A stretch of 64,000 nucleotides of DNA, taken from positions 248,001 through 312,000 of the forward strand of contig CAXTVX010000001.1 in assembly GCA_964247755.1 (NCBI GenBank), read 5' to 3'. This DNA comes from Lichenicola sp964247755 (GTDB taxonomy: Bacteria; Pseudomonadota; Alphaproteobacteria; Acetobacterales; Acetobacteraceae). Of the stretch, positions 7,387 through 16,216 are shown one piece after another (position 1 is the stretch's first letter; each line of letters opens with the position of its first letter). The notes under the pieces were generated by a model. That model was given only the letters and a program-made list of their open reading frames with translations, searched no databases and was not told the DNA's origin. The position numbers and the translations under genes were made by a program.

Positions 7387-10119
7387 CTACTGCATGCTGT
7401 AGACGTGCACGTAGTCGAACCAGGCGTTCGCGCCCGGATTGGTGATGTTCTGGTTGTCCTGCGCGAACAGGCCGATCCGCAACGGGAAGCCGCGGCCGGT
7501 CGAGGTCAGCGTCCAGGCGTTCTCGCGATACCAGGTCTTGTCGTCCAGGCTGTACCACGGGGTGTAGACGTCACCGTCCCGGTAGATGCGCAGCCAGACG
7601 GTGATGCGCGACGGGTCGAGGTTGCCGCCGAGATACGCGCCGCTCGGACCCTGGCCGTTGCCGGCGAAGCAGCAGGCGAGGTTTGCCGGATACTCCTGCG
7701 AGGTGTGCTCCGACGTCGCCGGGCAGGCGGCGACAGAGTATTGCACGGTGGCAACCGTGGTCCCGCTCATCGGACTGCCGAGCGGGCAGCTGGCGCCGGC
7801 AGGCAGCGCGCTCAGCGCGTTGCGCAGCGTCGCCACCATGGTCACGGTGCCGTTCCAGGTGATGTCGTTCTGCACGTTGCTGTCGTCGTCGCTGTAGATC
7901 ATCAGGCCCGCTTCCTGGTTCGCGTTCTGCGGGTCGAAGTGCATCCGTGTCTCGACCACGTAGCGGCCGGTCGGAGCCGCCTCCAGCAGCAGGTTCTTTG
8001 TCGGCGACAGGTCGGGCGGGTTGGAGGCGTTCGCGTTCAGCCGCTGGTACTCGTCGAGGTTGCCGTTGCTGGTCAGGCTGAGCGCGCCGGTGTGCGCGAA
8101 GCCGCGTAGGGTGGAGTCCGGCCGCAGCACCTGCCATTGCGGCCCGACGGCGTTGCCGAAATCGTCCGACAGTCCGGCGATGGTGGAACCCGGCGCCGGC
8201 GCGGACGAGTCCGCGGCGCCGTCATCTGCGGCAGCGGCCAGGCTGACGTTGTCGAAATCTGCCGACATGCCGAGCGTCGCAGGCGCGATGCTGCCGCCGC
8301 CGGCGATCTCGGCAGCCGGGATGCCGGCGAGCGAGGCCATCGCCAGCACGTCGCCGTTCAGGGTCTGCAGCTGCGCCAGCGCGGTGAATGCGCCCGATCC
8401 GTCCGGCTTCACCGTGATCGTCAGGTGGTGCCAGTTGCCGAGGTCGACCGCGGACGGGATCGCTGCCGAGGTCGACGCGTCGGTCTGGCTGACGGTGCGG
8501 TAGGTGGCCAGCGTCAGCGTGCGCGACGACACGTCGACCGCCGCCGACAGGAAGAACAGCTGCAGCGGCAGCGCAGGATGGATAGAGGTCAGGCAGCCGT
8601 ACTGCCCGCTGCCGGCCCCGGCGCGCAGGTCGCAGCTGGCATAGTAGCCGCGCTCCGGCGATGCGATCTGGTTCAGGCTGACCAGCGCCGCCAGGCTGCC
8701 CGCCGCCGCCTGGCGGACGAAGCCACCCGCCTGCGGGTCGTCCCCGGCCTCGCGCTGCCAGCTGCCGCCGAGCGGCAGCCAGTGCGCCAGCGTGCCGGCC
8801 AGGTAGTTCGGCGCGCCGACGCCGCGATCGTTGAAGTTGTCGCCGATCTCCGGGGTGGTGACCGGCGCGGCGTTCTGTCGGCTCGGTCCCGTGCCGCTGT
8901 TGACCTGCGGCCAGCCCGACGCAGTCCACTGCAATGGGTCGAGATAGAGCTGGCGCAGCGCCGTCGCCGTGCCGGACTGGCCGCCGGTGATCCAGGGCCG
9001 GCTTTCCTCGATGCCGTGATAGACCAGCCAGTCCTGCCCGGCGAGGTCCTTGATCGCCACCTGTCCGCCGGCGCCGACCACGCCGTTGCCGTTCTGCCGG
9101 AGCGTCGGGAAGCCGCCGGCCTCATCGGCGAGGTCGTACCAGATCGGGTTGTCGAACTGCGACTCGCCGGGCTTGAGCTGGTCGAACGGACCGTAGAACC
9201 ACTCCATCGGCGTGTTGTTGTGGTCCGAGAACGGCCCATCCGGAGTCGTGGCGCGGTCCGCCACCACGCTGTACGGGCTGCTCGGGCCGGCGCAGCAATC
9301 CGACTGCGAGTTCAGCATGTAGTAGTAGAGCGTGCTGCCGAGGACGTGCGGCAGCAGGAAGTTGGCCTCGGTTCGGATGTTGTGGCCGAACTGCACGTCG
9401 CTGCCGGCCACCACGCCGAGACCGTCGGCGGTGAGCTTGTGCAGCCGGTTGCCGCCGAAGAAGCTTCCCTCGTACAGCCACAGCGTCCCGTCCGGCCCCT
9501 GATACACTGAGGAGTCGTACTCCCAGTTGTAGCAGGACGGGTTGGTCGGGTCGGTGCAGAAGCCCCAGCTCGGCGGGATGACGGGTCCGGTGCGGTAGGC
9601 GCCGCCGCCGGACGGCCCGGCATCGGTCCACGGCCCTAGCGGCGTCGGCGCGGTGGCGACGCCGATCGCCGGCACCCCGTTCGGGGAACCGTAGGCCGGC
9701 AGGGCGTTGGCCTGGTCGGCGGTGTAGTACAGGGTGTACTTGCCGTTGAGGTAGTGTACGTCCGGCGCCCAAAGCCCCGAGGCGGGACCGGCCCAGTCGG
9801 GTGGTGCGGTGAACGCGTCGCCGACGTAGGACCAGTGCACCAGGTCGGTGGAGCGCCAGATTGGCAGGATGTGCTCAGGTCCGGTGCCGCCGAACTGCGT
9901 GCTGGTGGCATACAGGTAGTAGTAGCCGTCGAGGCCGCGGATCACGTCGGGGTCGGCCGCGTTGGCCGACAGGACCGGGTTGGCGTAGGTCGCTGCGTCG
10001 GCACGCGCGGCATAGCACAGGCCTGGAACTGCGATCAGGCAGAGCGTCGTCCGCAGCCAGGCGTATGCAAGCATGAGGGCGTTGCGGACGGTGCCGCGTC
10101 GTGTCCGAACGTGATCCAT
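7387..10119 (-). CDS. Secreted GH43-type glycosidase with C-terminal lectin-like domains
   Basis: GH43 enzymes are inverting arabinanases, arabinofuranosidases or xylosidases acting on plant hemicellulose. This 910-residue protein has an N-terminal signal segment (LRTTLCLIAVPGLCYAARA), then the five-bladed propeller domain with the catalytic base in ANAADPDVIRG (Asp56), the modulating Asp in GLWAPDVHYLNG and the general acid in RTEANFLLPH. After about residue 420 come two jelly-roll-like regions, one beginning near EIGDNFNDRG and one near GLSDDFGNAVGPQW; the second resembles the concanavalin-like domain of beta-xylosidases. I begin at ATG 10119 because TCCTCC (10125-10130, GGAGGA on the coding strand) is five bases upstream. 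The exact substrate cannot be read from sequence. Confidence 0.87.
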   Translation of the reverse strand: MDHVRTRRGTVRNALMLAYAWLRTTLCLIAVPGLCYAARADAATYANPVLSANAADPDVIRGLDGYYYLYATSTQFGGTGPEHILPIWRSTDLVHWSYVGDAFTAPPDWAGPASGLWAPDVHYLNGKYTLYYTADQANALPAYGSPNGVPAIGVATAPTPLGPWTDAGPSGGGAYRTGPVIPPSWGFCTDPTNPSCYNWEYDSSVYQGPDGTLWLYEGSFFGGNRLHKLTADGLGVVAGSDVQFGHNIRTEANFLLPHVLGSTLYYYMLNSQSDCCAGPSSPYSVVADRATTPDGPFSDHNNTPMEWFYGPFDQLKPGESQFDNPIWYDLADEAGGFPTLRQNGNGVVGAGGQVAIKDLAGQDWLVYHGIEESRPWITGGQSGTATALRQLYLDPLQWTASGWPQVNSGTGPSRQNAAPVTTPEIGDNFNDRGVGAPNYLAGTLAHWLPLGGSWQREAGDDPQAGGFVRQAAAGSLAALVSLNQIASPERGYYASCDLRAGAGSGQYGCLTSIHPALPLQLFFLSAAVDVSSRTLTLATYRTVSQTDASTSAAIPSAVDLGNWHHLTITVKPDGSGAFTALAQLQTLNGDVLAMASLAGIPAAEIAGGGSIAPATLGMSADFDNVSLAAAADDGAADSSAPAPGSTIAGLSDDFGNAVGPQWQVLRPDSTLRGFAHTGALSLTSNGNLDEYQRLNANASNPPDLSPTKNLLLEAAPTGRYVVETRMHFDPQNANQEAGLMIYSDDDSNVQNDITWNGTVTMVATLRNALSALPAGASCPLGSPMSGTTVATVQYSVAACPATSEHTSQEYPANLACCFAGNGQGPSGAYLGGNLDPSRITVWLRIYRDGDVYTPWYSLDDKTWYRENAWTLTSTGRGFPLRIGLFAQDNQNITNPGANAWFDYVHVYSMQ

Positions 10120-10239
10120 GGTGTTCCTCCAGCGGGACGATTGCTTCGTCCTCGTGGTGGCAGGCTCGCAGGGCGTCAAAACCCTGTCAAACGATCTTGT
10201 CCGAGTAATCGCTTCACGTCTGGATGATCGTCCCGGCGA

Positions 10240-11295
10240 TCATGCGGCCGATGCGGCCTCGTCATCCTGCTTGAGCATGTCACGCACCAGCGGGATCACC
10301 CTGGCGCCATACAGCTCGATGCAGCGCATCAGGTGCGCGTGCGACAGCGGGCCGGCGCTGTATTTCAGGTCGAACCGTGACAGGTTTAGCGCCCGCGCGG
10401 TCGAGGCGATCTTGCGCGCAACGGTATCCGGCGCGCCGACATACAGCGAGCCGCGCGCGATCTCGGCGTCGAACGCCGCGCGCTGCAACGGCGGCCAGCC
10501 GCGCTCGCCGCCGATCCCGTCATGCATCCGCTTGTAGTCCGGCCAGAACCGCTCGCGCGCCTCCTCATCGGTGTCGGCGACGAAGCCCGGCGAATGCACG
10601 CCGATTGGCTGCAGCGGCGTCGCGAAGTGCCGCGCCGCACGGCCGTACAGCTCGACGTACGGCGCGAACCGCTTCGGGTCGCCGCCGATGATCGCCAGCA
10701 TCATCGGCATGGCGTGACGTGCCGCCCGCACCACCGATTCCTGGCTGCCGCCGACGCCGATCCAGGTCCGGAGCTGCCCGGTCTCGACCGGAGGGAACAC
10801 CGCCTGGTCCACCAGGGGCGGCCGTATCGTGCCCTCCCAGCTCACCCGCTTCTGCCGCACCAGCGCCACGAACAGGTCGAGCTTCTCGCCGAACAGCGTC
10901 TCGTAGTCGGCCAACTCGAACCCGAACAGCGGGAAGGACTCCGTGAACGAGCCGCGCCCGAGGATCACCTCGGCCCGTCCCGCGGACAGCGCGTCCAGCG
11001 TCGAGAAACGCTGGAACACCCGGATCGGGTCGTCGGAGCTCAGCACCGTCACCGCCGAGGCGAGGCGGATCCGCGTCGTGCGTGACGCGATCGCCGCCAG
11101 CACCGGCTCGGGCGCGGACACCGCGAAGTCGGCGCGGTGGTGCTCGCCGAGGCCGAACACGTCCACGCCGACGGCATCCGCCAGCACCGCCTCGTCGACC
11201 AGGTTCCGGATCACCTGCGCGTGCGTCAGCAGCTCGCCGTCCGCGCCGGCGGTGACGTCGCCGAAGGTGTCGAGACCGAGTTCGAGATGGGGCAT
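10240..11295 (-). CDS. LLM-class (luciferase-like) flavin-dependent oxidoreductase
   Basis: A 351-residue TIM-barrel protein of the bacterial luciferase-like family, which use reduced flavin or F420 and include monooxygenases and dehydrogenases. Typical features are the N-terminal MPHLELGLDTFGD, VFGLGEHHRADF, the SAVTVLSSDDPIRVFQRF segment after strand 4, and the GRGSFTESFPLFG region. The frame stays open upstream to 12072, but that part is antisense to the Nudix gene. ATG 11295 has a GGGAG ribosome site and starts the recognisable fold. It is divergent from the Nudix gene across a 180-base promoter region. The substrate is unknown. Confidence 0.88.
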   Translation of the reverse strand: MPHLELGLDTFGDVTAGADGELLTHAQVIRNLVDEAVLADAVGVDVFGLGEHHRADFAVSAPEPVLAAIASRTTRIRLASAVTVLSSDDPIRVFQRFSTLDALSAGRAEVILGRGSFTESFPLFGFELADYETLFGEKLDLFVALVRQKRVSWEGTIRPPLVDQAVFPPVETGQLRTWIGVGGSQESVVRAARHAMPMMLAIIGGDPKRFAPYVELYGRAARHFATPLQPIGVHSPGFVADTDEEARERFWPDYKRMHDGIGGERGWPPLQRAAFDAEIARGSLYVGAPDTVARKIASTARALNLSRFDLKYSAGPLSHAHLMRCIELYGARVIPLVRDMLKQDDEAASAA

Positions 11296-11475
11296 CTGGC
11301 GCAGCTCCCGCAGTGGTTCCGGCCCAGGCCGCCGGCGCCCCACCAGATGGCGCCGCGAGGCTGCCACGGCAAGCGATCCGCCCGATCCCGGGGAACCGCC
11401 CCGTCCTCGGGCCGTCCTGCCCCTGGGCAACCGGGCAGCGTGCTCGGCCCCGAACGCGCATCGGGACGACGCCGC

Positions 11476-12060
11476 ATGACGAACCAGGCCGACCAATCGA
11501 TCCGGATCCGCGCGCGACGGACGCTGTCCGACCAGCGGTTCAGGCTGGAAACCGTGACCTTCGAGCAGACCGCCGCCGACGGGTCGACGCAGACCCTCGA
11601 CCGCGAGGTCTATCACGGCGCTGCCGGGGCGGCGGTGCTGCCGATCAACCGGGAGGCCGGCACCGTGCTGCTGGTCCGCCAGTTCCGCATCCCCGTCTAC
11701 CTCGAGGGCGGCGAGGCCATGCTGCTGGAAGCCTGCGCCGGCGTGGTCGACGAGGGCGACGAGCCGGCCGACACGGTGCGCAAGGAGGCCGGGCAGGAGA
11801 TGGGCTGCCGCCTGCACGACGTGCGCCGCGTGTGCACGGTCTACACCAGCCCGGGTAGCAGCACCGAGACGCTGCACCTGTTCTCGGCCAGCTTCGGACC
11901 GGACGACCGCGTCGGCGGCGGCGGTGGCCTGCCTGCGGAAGGCGAGCGGATCGCCGTGCTGGAGCTGCCGCTCGGGCAGGCGCTCGACATGGTGGCGAAC
12001 GGCGAGATACGCGACGCCAAGACCGTGATCCTGCTGCAGCACGCCCGCCTGGCCGGCTGA
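11476..12060 (+). CDS. Nudix hydrolase, NudK/AdpP-like
   Basis: A 194-residue protein resembling the GDP-mannose/ADP-sugar pyrophosphatase group (NudK/YffH), which splits nucleoside-diphosphate sugars at the pyrophosphate. The Nudix box is readable but altered: GVVDEGDEPADTVRKEAGQE then MG, with Lys in the Arg position of the REUxEE core and Gln in place of the first of its paired Glu. NudK-like proteins also carry KEA there, so partial deviation is expected. Downstream TSPGSSTETLHLFSA matches the family's TSPG...TE motif. ATG 11476 is the first Met of the recognisable fold. It is convergent with dnaQ, the two stops being 18 bases apart. Confidence 0.82.
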   Translation: MTNQADQSIRIRARRTLSDQRFRLETVTFEQTAADGSTQTLDREVYHGAAGAAVLPINREAGTVLLVRQFRIPVYLEGGEAMLLEACAGVVDEGDEPADTVRKEAGQEMGCRLHDVRRVCTVYTSPGSSTETLHLFSASFGPDDRVGGGGGLPAEGERIAVLELPLGQALDMVANGEIRDAKTVILLQHARLAG

Positions 12061-12078
12061 ACCGGATCGCACCGCGCC

Positions 12079-12753
12079 TCAGGCACGCAGCCAGACCGGC
12101 TCCTTGAGCCCGGACACGAACGCGGCGTGCGCGGCAAGCTCGGCGTCCGACGGCACTACAGGGCGCGGCGTGCGGCTGCGCGTCAGGGTGTAGGCCACCG
12201 CCCCTCCGCCTTCCGCCACCGCCAGCTCCAACCCGCGCTGACGCCCGCCCATCAGCTCAACATACACCTCCGCCAGCAGCCGGCAGTCGAGCAGGGCGTT
12301 GTGGGTGGTGCGCTCGGACAGGTCGACGCCGTAGCGCCGGCACAGGGCGTCCAGGCTGTTGGGCAGGCCGGGGAACCGGGTGCGGGCCATGTCCAGGGTG
12401 TCGATCATGCGGGCGCGGTCGAGCGGCGCCCGCCCGGCCCGGATCAGCTCGGCATCGAGGAAGCCGAAGTCGAACGGGGCGTTGTGGGCGATCAGCGGGT
12501 CGTCGCCCACGAAGTCGAGGAACTCGCCTGCGACCTCGTGGAACTTCTTCTGCCCCAGCAGGTGCGCGCGGGTGTAGCCGTGCACGCGCGCCGCCTCCTC
12601 CGGCACGTCGCGCTCCGGGTCGATCAGGGTGTGGTAGTGCCGCCCGGTCGGCAGGTCGCCGACCAGCTCCAGGGCGGCGATCTCCAGCACCCGGTCGCCG
12701 GTGAGCGGGTCGAAGCCGGTGGTCTCGGTGTCGAACAGCACCGCGCGCTTCAT
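12079..12753 (-). CDS. dnaQ: DNA polymerase III epsilon subunit (proofreading exonuclease)
   Basis: DnaQ is the 3'-5' exonuclease that proofreads for the replicative polymerase. All DEDDh motifs are present: FDTETTG with Asp8 and Glu10; HNAPFDFGFLDAE with the second Asp; and HNALLDCRLLAEVY with the catalytic His and last Asp. At 224 residues the length fits alphaproteobacterial DnaQ, with a C-terminal tail that would bind the alpha subunit. It is the last gene of the aroE-coaE-dnaQ run, 15 bases after coaE, an order often seen in alphaproteobacteria. Confidence 0.95.
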   Translation of the reverse strand: MKRAVLFDTETTGFDPLTGDRVLEIAALELVGDLPTGRHYHTLIDPERDVPEEAARVHGYTRAHLLGQKKFHEVAGEFLDFVGDDPLIAHNAPFDFGFLDAELIRAGRAPLDRARMIDTLDMARTRFPGLPNSLDALCRRYGVDLSERTTHNALLDCRLLAEVYVELMGGRQRGLELAVAEGGGAVAYTLTRSRTPRPVVPSDAELAAHAAFVSGLKEPVWLRA

Positions 12754-12768
12754 GGTCCGGCTTCCCCC

Positions 12769-13362
12769 TCAGGACGGCCGGCGGAGTCGCGCCAGCAGCC
12801 TGCTTATCTGCGCCAGGCCGTGGCCGCGCGACAACCCGGTGCGGATCACCAGGTCGGCGCGTCGGCGCTTCTCGCGGTCGGGCATCTGCCGGGCGATCAG
12901 CGCCGACGCTTCCGCCTCGCTCATGCCGCGCCGGCGCCGCACCCGGTCGAGCTGCAGCGCCGGCGGCGCCGACACCACCAGCACCAGGTCGCAGGCACGC
13001 TTGCTGCCGGTCTCCAGCAGCAGCGGCACGTCGAGCACGGCAATGGACGCGCCCCGCCGGCGCGCGCGGGCGAGGAACCGGGCCTGGGCCGCACGCACCA
13101 GCGGGTGCACGATCCGTTCCAGCGACCGCAGCAGCGCCGGATCGGCCGCCACCGCACGACGCAGTGCCGCCCGGTCGAGCACGCCGTCGCGGACGACGTC
13201 GGGCAGCAGGGCCGCGATCGCCGGCAGCGCCGCGCCGCCCGGGGCCTGCAGCGCCCGAACGGCGGCGTCGGCGTCGAACACCGGCAGCCGGGCACGGCGG
13301 AACGCCCCGGCGGCGGTGGACTTGCCCATGCCGATCCCGCCGGTCAGGCCGATCACCTTCAC
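12769..13362 (-). CDS. coaE: Dephospho-CoA kinase
   Basis: CoaE performs the last step of coenzyme A synthesis, phosphorylating the ribose 3'-OH of dephospho-CoA. This 197-residue protein has the P-loop GGIGMGKST close to the N-terminus, the DADAAVRALQ segment, the IVHPLVRAA motif of the CoA-binding lid, and the DVPLLLETG motif. Length and order are normal. It lies 11 bases after aroE and 15 before dnaQ, so the three are probably one transcript. Confidence 0.96.
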   Translation of the reverse strand: MKVIGLTGGIGMGKSTAAGAFRRARLPVFDADAAVRALQAPGGAALPAIAALLPDVVRDGVLDRAALRRAVAADPALLRSLERIVHPLVRAAQARFLARARRRGASIAVLDVPLLLETGSKRACDLVLVVSAPPALQLDRVRRRRGMSEAEASALIARQMPDREKRRRADLVIRTGLSRGHGLAQISRLLARLRRPS

Positions 13363-13373
13363 GCCGGTCGCTC

Positions 13374-14237
13374 TTATCCCGGCCGGTCCAGGTCGGCGCG
13401 GACCAGGGCCAGCAGCGCCGGGTCGACCGACGGATCACGCCCGAACCAGGCGGCGAAGCCGGGCCGGCCCTGGTGCAGCAGCATGCCCAGCCCCTCCACG
13501 GTGCGCAGGCCCAGCGTCCGCGCCTGCGCCAGCAACGGGGTGACGCGCGGCAGGTAGACGATGTCGGCCACCACCAGACCCGGATACGCCCGGTCGAGGG
13601 CGCACGGCGAGCCAGGCATGTGCGCCATGCCGACCGGGCTCGCGTTCACCAGCAGCGCGGTGTCGGGGAGCGCCGCCTCGCGCGCTTCCCAGTCCAGCAC
13701 CCGCACCGGGTTCGTGGCCTCGGCCAGCGCGTCCGCCAGCGCGTCCGCCAGCGCCTCCGCCCGGCCGCGGTTGCGGTTGGCGACACGCACCGCGACGCCC
13801 AGCGCCTGCAGCGAGGCCGCGATCGCCCGTGCCGCCCCGCCCGCTCCCAGCACCAGCGCCGGTCCGGCGGCCGGCTCGATCCCCGCGTCGCGCAGGCTGT
13901 CGAGGAAGCCCTGGCCGTCGGTGCTGTCCGCCTGCAGCCGGCCGTCCGGCAGGAAGACGAGCGTGTTGGCGGCACCGCAGCGGGCCGCGGCCGGCGTGCG
14001 GAGGTTGGCCAGCCGGAACGCTTCCTCCTTGTGCGGCAGGGTGACGTTGACCCCGGCGAAGCCTGCCGCGCGCAGGCCGCGCAGCGCGGTGTCGAGCTGC
14101 CCCGGCGCCACCGGCAGCGGCAGGTAGGCGCCGTCGATCCCGGCCCGGCGCAGCCACTCGTTGTGCAGCAGCGGCGAGCGCGAATGCCCGACCGGCCAGC
14201 CCACCACCCCGGCGAGCCGGGTGCGGCCGCCGATCAA
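13374..14237 (-). CDS. aroE: Shikimate dehydrogenase
   Basis: AroE reduces 3-dehydroshikimate with NADPH in aromatic amino-acid synthesis. The 287-residue product shows GWPVGHSRSPLLHN (substrate-binding serines), NVTLPHKE with the catalytic Lys, the NADP loop VLGAGGAARAI and NRNRGRAEAL, the catalytic-site Asp in DSTDGQGF, and VNASPVGM. The start is TTG 14237, whose TTGA overlaps the stop of the amidohydrolase gene upstream. It gives the expected short N-terminus (MIGGRTRLAGVVGWP), and no ATG fits. Such overlap points to coupled translation. A short in-frame repeat of ALADALADAL (residues 160-175 region) may vary between strains. Confidence 0.93.
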   Translation of the reverse strand: MIGGRTRLAGVVGWPVGHSRSPLLHNEWLRRAGIDGAYLPLPVAPGQLDTALRGLRAAGFAGVNVTLPHKEEAFRLANLRTPAAARCGAANTLVFLPDGRLQADSTDGQGFLDSLRDAGIEPAAGPALVLGAGGAARAIAASLQALGVAVRVANRNRGRAEALADALADALAEATNPVRVLDWEAREAALPDTALLVNASPVGMAHMPGSPCALDRAYPGLVVADIVYLPRVTPLLAQARTLGLRTVEGLGMLLHQGRPGFAAWFGRDPSVDPALLALVRADLDRPG

Positions 14238-15025
14238 CGCCCTGCCGCGCCGCAGGCCGACAGCGCCGCGGGCAGCAGCCGCGCCAGCCGCTCCGCCCAG
14301 GCGCGCTGCCCTTCGGCGTCGGCGATCAGGTCCTGCCTGATCTCCAGCTCGGCGTGCAGCAGTTTCCGGCCTTCGCCATGCACCGGCACGGTGTAGTCGT
14401 CGAGGTCGGACAGGGCGTATGGCTCGTTGTCGCCCACCACGAGGTCGCCTTCCGCCTCCAGCAGCGCCAGCAGGGCGCGGCCGAAGCGCCCGTCGTGGTT
14501 GTACAGCACCCCGGCGTGCCACGGCCGCGACCGCCCGCTCATCACCGGCGTGAAGCTGTGCACCGCCACCAGCACGCCCTGCCGCTCCGCCGCCTCCTGC
14601 GCATCGAGCGCCCGTGCTACCGCCGCCTGGTATGGTGCGAAGATTGCCTCGCGTCGGGCGTCGCGCGCTGCGTCGTCGAGACCGAGATTGGCCGGCACCA
14701 GGGTGCCATCGCTGCGCGGCGCGATCGAGGTCGGATGGCCGGGCCTGCGGTTGCAGTCGATCACCAGCCGCGAATAACGCTGCGCCACCACCGGCGCGTC
14801 CAGCAACGTGGCCAGGTGCGCCGCCACCCCCATGGCCCCGATGTCCCAGGCGATGTGCCGCTCGAACTCGTGCTCCGGCAGGCCGAGCCGGCCGAGGCTG
14901 GCCGGCACCGCGCGCCCGGCGTGGTCGACGCACAGCACGAACGGGGAACCGCCGCCGGGGTTCAGCCATTGCACCGGGAACGGATCCTCCGGGCCGAGCA
15001 GCGGCGGCGGTCCGGACGGGCTCAT
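14234..15025 (-). CDS. N-formylglutamate amidohydrolase family protein
   Basis: A 263-residue member of the HutG-like N-formylglutamate amidohydrolase (DUF/COG3931-like) family, zinc enzymes of the peptidase-like fold. Recognisable segments are CVDHAGRAVP near the N-terminus, HIAWDIGAMGVA, RLVIDCNRRPG, VAVHSFTPVMSGR and a late HAELEIRQDLI. ATG 15025 follows a GGAAAG purine site and starts just before the family core. Histidine-degradation partners are absent here; it heads an operon with aroE, coaE and dnaQ, so its physiological role is unclear. It is divergent from the first transglutaminase gene across 120 bases. Confidence 0.85.
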   Translation of the reverse strand: MSPSGPPPLLGPEDPFPVQWLNPGGGSPFVLCVDHAGRAVPASLGRLGLPEHEFERHIAWDIGAMGVAAHLATLLDAPVVAQRYSRLVIDCNRRPGHPTSIAPRSDGTLVPANLGLDDAARDARREAIFAPYQAAVARALDAQEAAERQGVLVAVHSFTPVMSGRSRPWHAGVLYNHDGRFGRALLALLEAEGDLVVGDNEPYALSDLDDYTVPVHGEGRKLLHAELEIRQDLIADAEGQRAWAERLARLLPAALSACGAAGR

Positions 15026-15145
15026 GCGGCGCTTTCCTTTCGCCCCGGGCCTGTGTTCTGCTGCATCGGTCGCTCCGGAGTCTGCGCGGCCGGTCATACT
15101 GCCCCATCCCTCTCCCACCCCGGAAGCCCGAGGCGAACCGTTTCC

Positions 15146-16171
15146 ATGCCGGTTCTGACGGTCGAGCACATCACCACCTACCGCTACCGGCGCCCGGTCG
15201 GCCTCGGCGAACACCGGATGATGTTCCGGCCGCGCGACTCCGCCGACCAGCGGCTGCTGTCCTGGGAGCTGTCGGTCACGCCGCGCCCGGTGGAGCTGCG
15301 CTCGATCCCGGACGCGTTCGGCAACGTGGTCACCCTGGCGCGCTTCAGCGGCCGCGCCTCGGAGCTCCGCTTCGAGAACCGGCTGACGGTGGAGCACACC
15401 GAGACGGTGCCCACTCCGGACAGGCTGGCGCCCTACGCCCGGACTTGGCCGTTCACCTATGACGGCGACGAGACCGCCGACCTGGCCCGCGTGCGCGACC
15501 GGCACTACGACGATCCCGACCACGTGGTTGATGCCTGGGCGCGCGGCTTCCTGCACCAGCACGGCGGCGGCACGCTCGACCTCCTGACCGCCATGACCGA
15601 GGAGATCCGGCGCGGCTTCACCTATTCGGTCCGTCACGAGGAAGGGGTGCAGGAGCCGGCGCGCACGCTGCAGCTGCGCAACGGCACCTGTCGCGACTAC
15701 GCGGTGCTGATGATGGAGGCGGTGCGCGCCCTGGGCCTCGCCGCGCGGTTCGTGTCCGGCTACGTGTATACCCCCGGCTCGGACGGCGTGCCACACGTCG
15801 GCGGCGGCTCCACCCATGCCTGGGTCGAGGTCTACCTACCCGGCTGCGGCTGGTGCGAGTTCGACCCCACCAACGGCATCGTCGGCAGCCGCGACCTGAT
15901 CCGGGTCGCCTCGGTGCGCGAATGGCACCAGGCGGTGCCGCTGGCCGGCACCTGGACCGGATATCCCGCGGACAGCCTCGGCATGTCCGTTTCGGTCAAG
16001 GTGGGTATGCGTGGAACGGAGGTGGACGCGGACACGGAGTCAGGCAAGAACCCGCCCGCCGGCGACGTCGGGCAGCGTCGTTCGGCCGACATCGTCACGC
16101 TGCCGGGCCGAGACGGCGGCATGGCGTCCGACACCCGTTCGGAAGTCGACCAGCCGGTCGGGGCGGTCTGA
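15146..16171 (+). CDS. Transglutaminase-like cysteine peptidase family protein
   Basis: A 341-residue protein with an N-terminal bacterial transglutaminase-like beta domain (TVEHITTYRYRRPV, LGEHRMMFRPR) followed by the papain-like core. The catalytic triad is evident: Cys in NGTCRDYAVLMMEA, His in GGSTHAWVEVYLPG and Asp in FDPTNGIVG. Such proteins often act as proteases or amidases rather than cross-linkers; no signal peptide is seen, so it is probably cytoplasmic. The C-terminal ~50 residues are polar and probably disordered. A second member of the family follows 45 bases downstream, likely in the same operon. Confidence 0.9.
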   Translation: MPVLTVEHITTYRYRRPVGLGEHRMMFRPRDSADQRLLSWELSVTPRPVELRSIPDAFGNVVTLARFSGRASELRFENRLTVEHTETVPTPDRLAPYARTWPFTYDGDETADLARVRDRHYDDPDHVVDAWARGFLHQHGGGTLDLLTAMTEEIRRGFTYSVRHEEGVQEPARTLQLRNGTCRDYAVLMMEAVRALGLAARFVSGYVYTPGSDGVPHVGGGSTHAWVEVYLPGCGWCEFDPTNGIVGSRDLIRVASVREWHQAVPLAGTWTGYPADSLGMSVSVKVGMRGTEVDADTESGKNPPAGDVGQRRSADIVTLPGRDGGMASDTRSEVDQPVGAV

Positions 16172-16216
16172 ACGGCAGGATGTCGGCCACGAGCCGTGAC
16201 TGGAAAAGGGAACCGC

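Noticed and set aside
10240..12072. A 610-codon open frame on the minus strand
   Set aside because: Only 10240-11295 encodes the luciferase-like protein; the upstream part is antisense to the Nudix gene and not protein-like.
13725..13760. Short tandem repeat in aroE as a phase-variation tract
   Set aside because: Unit length is a multiple of three and only two to three copies exist, so it would not switch the frame.
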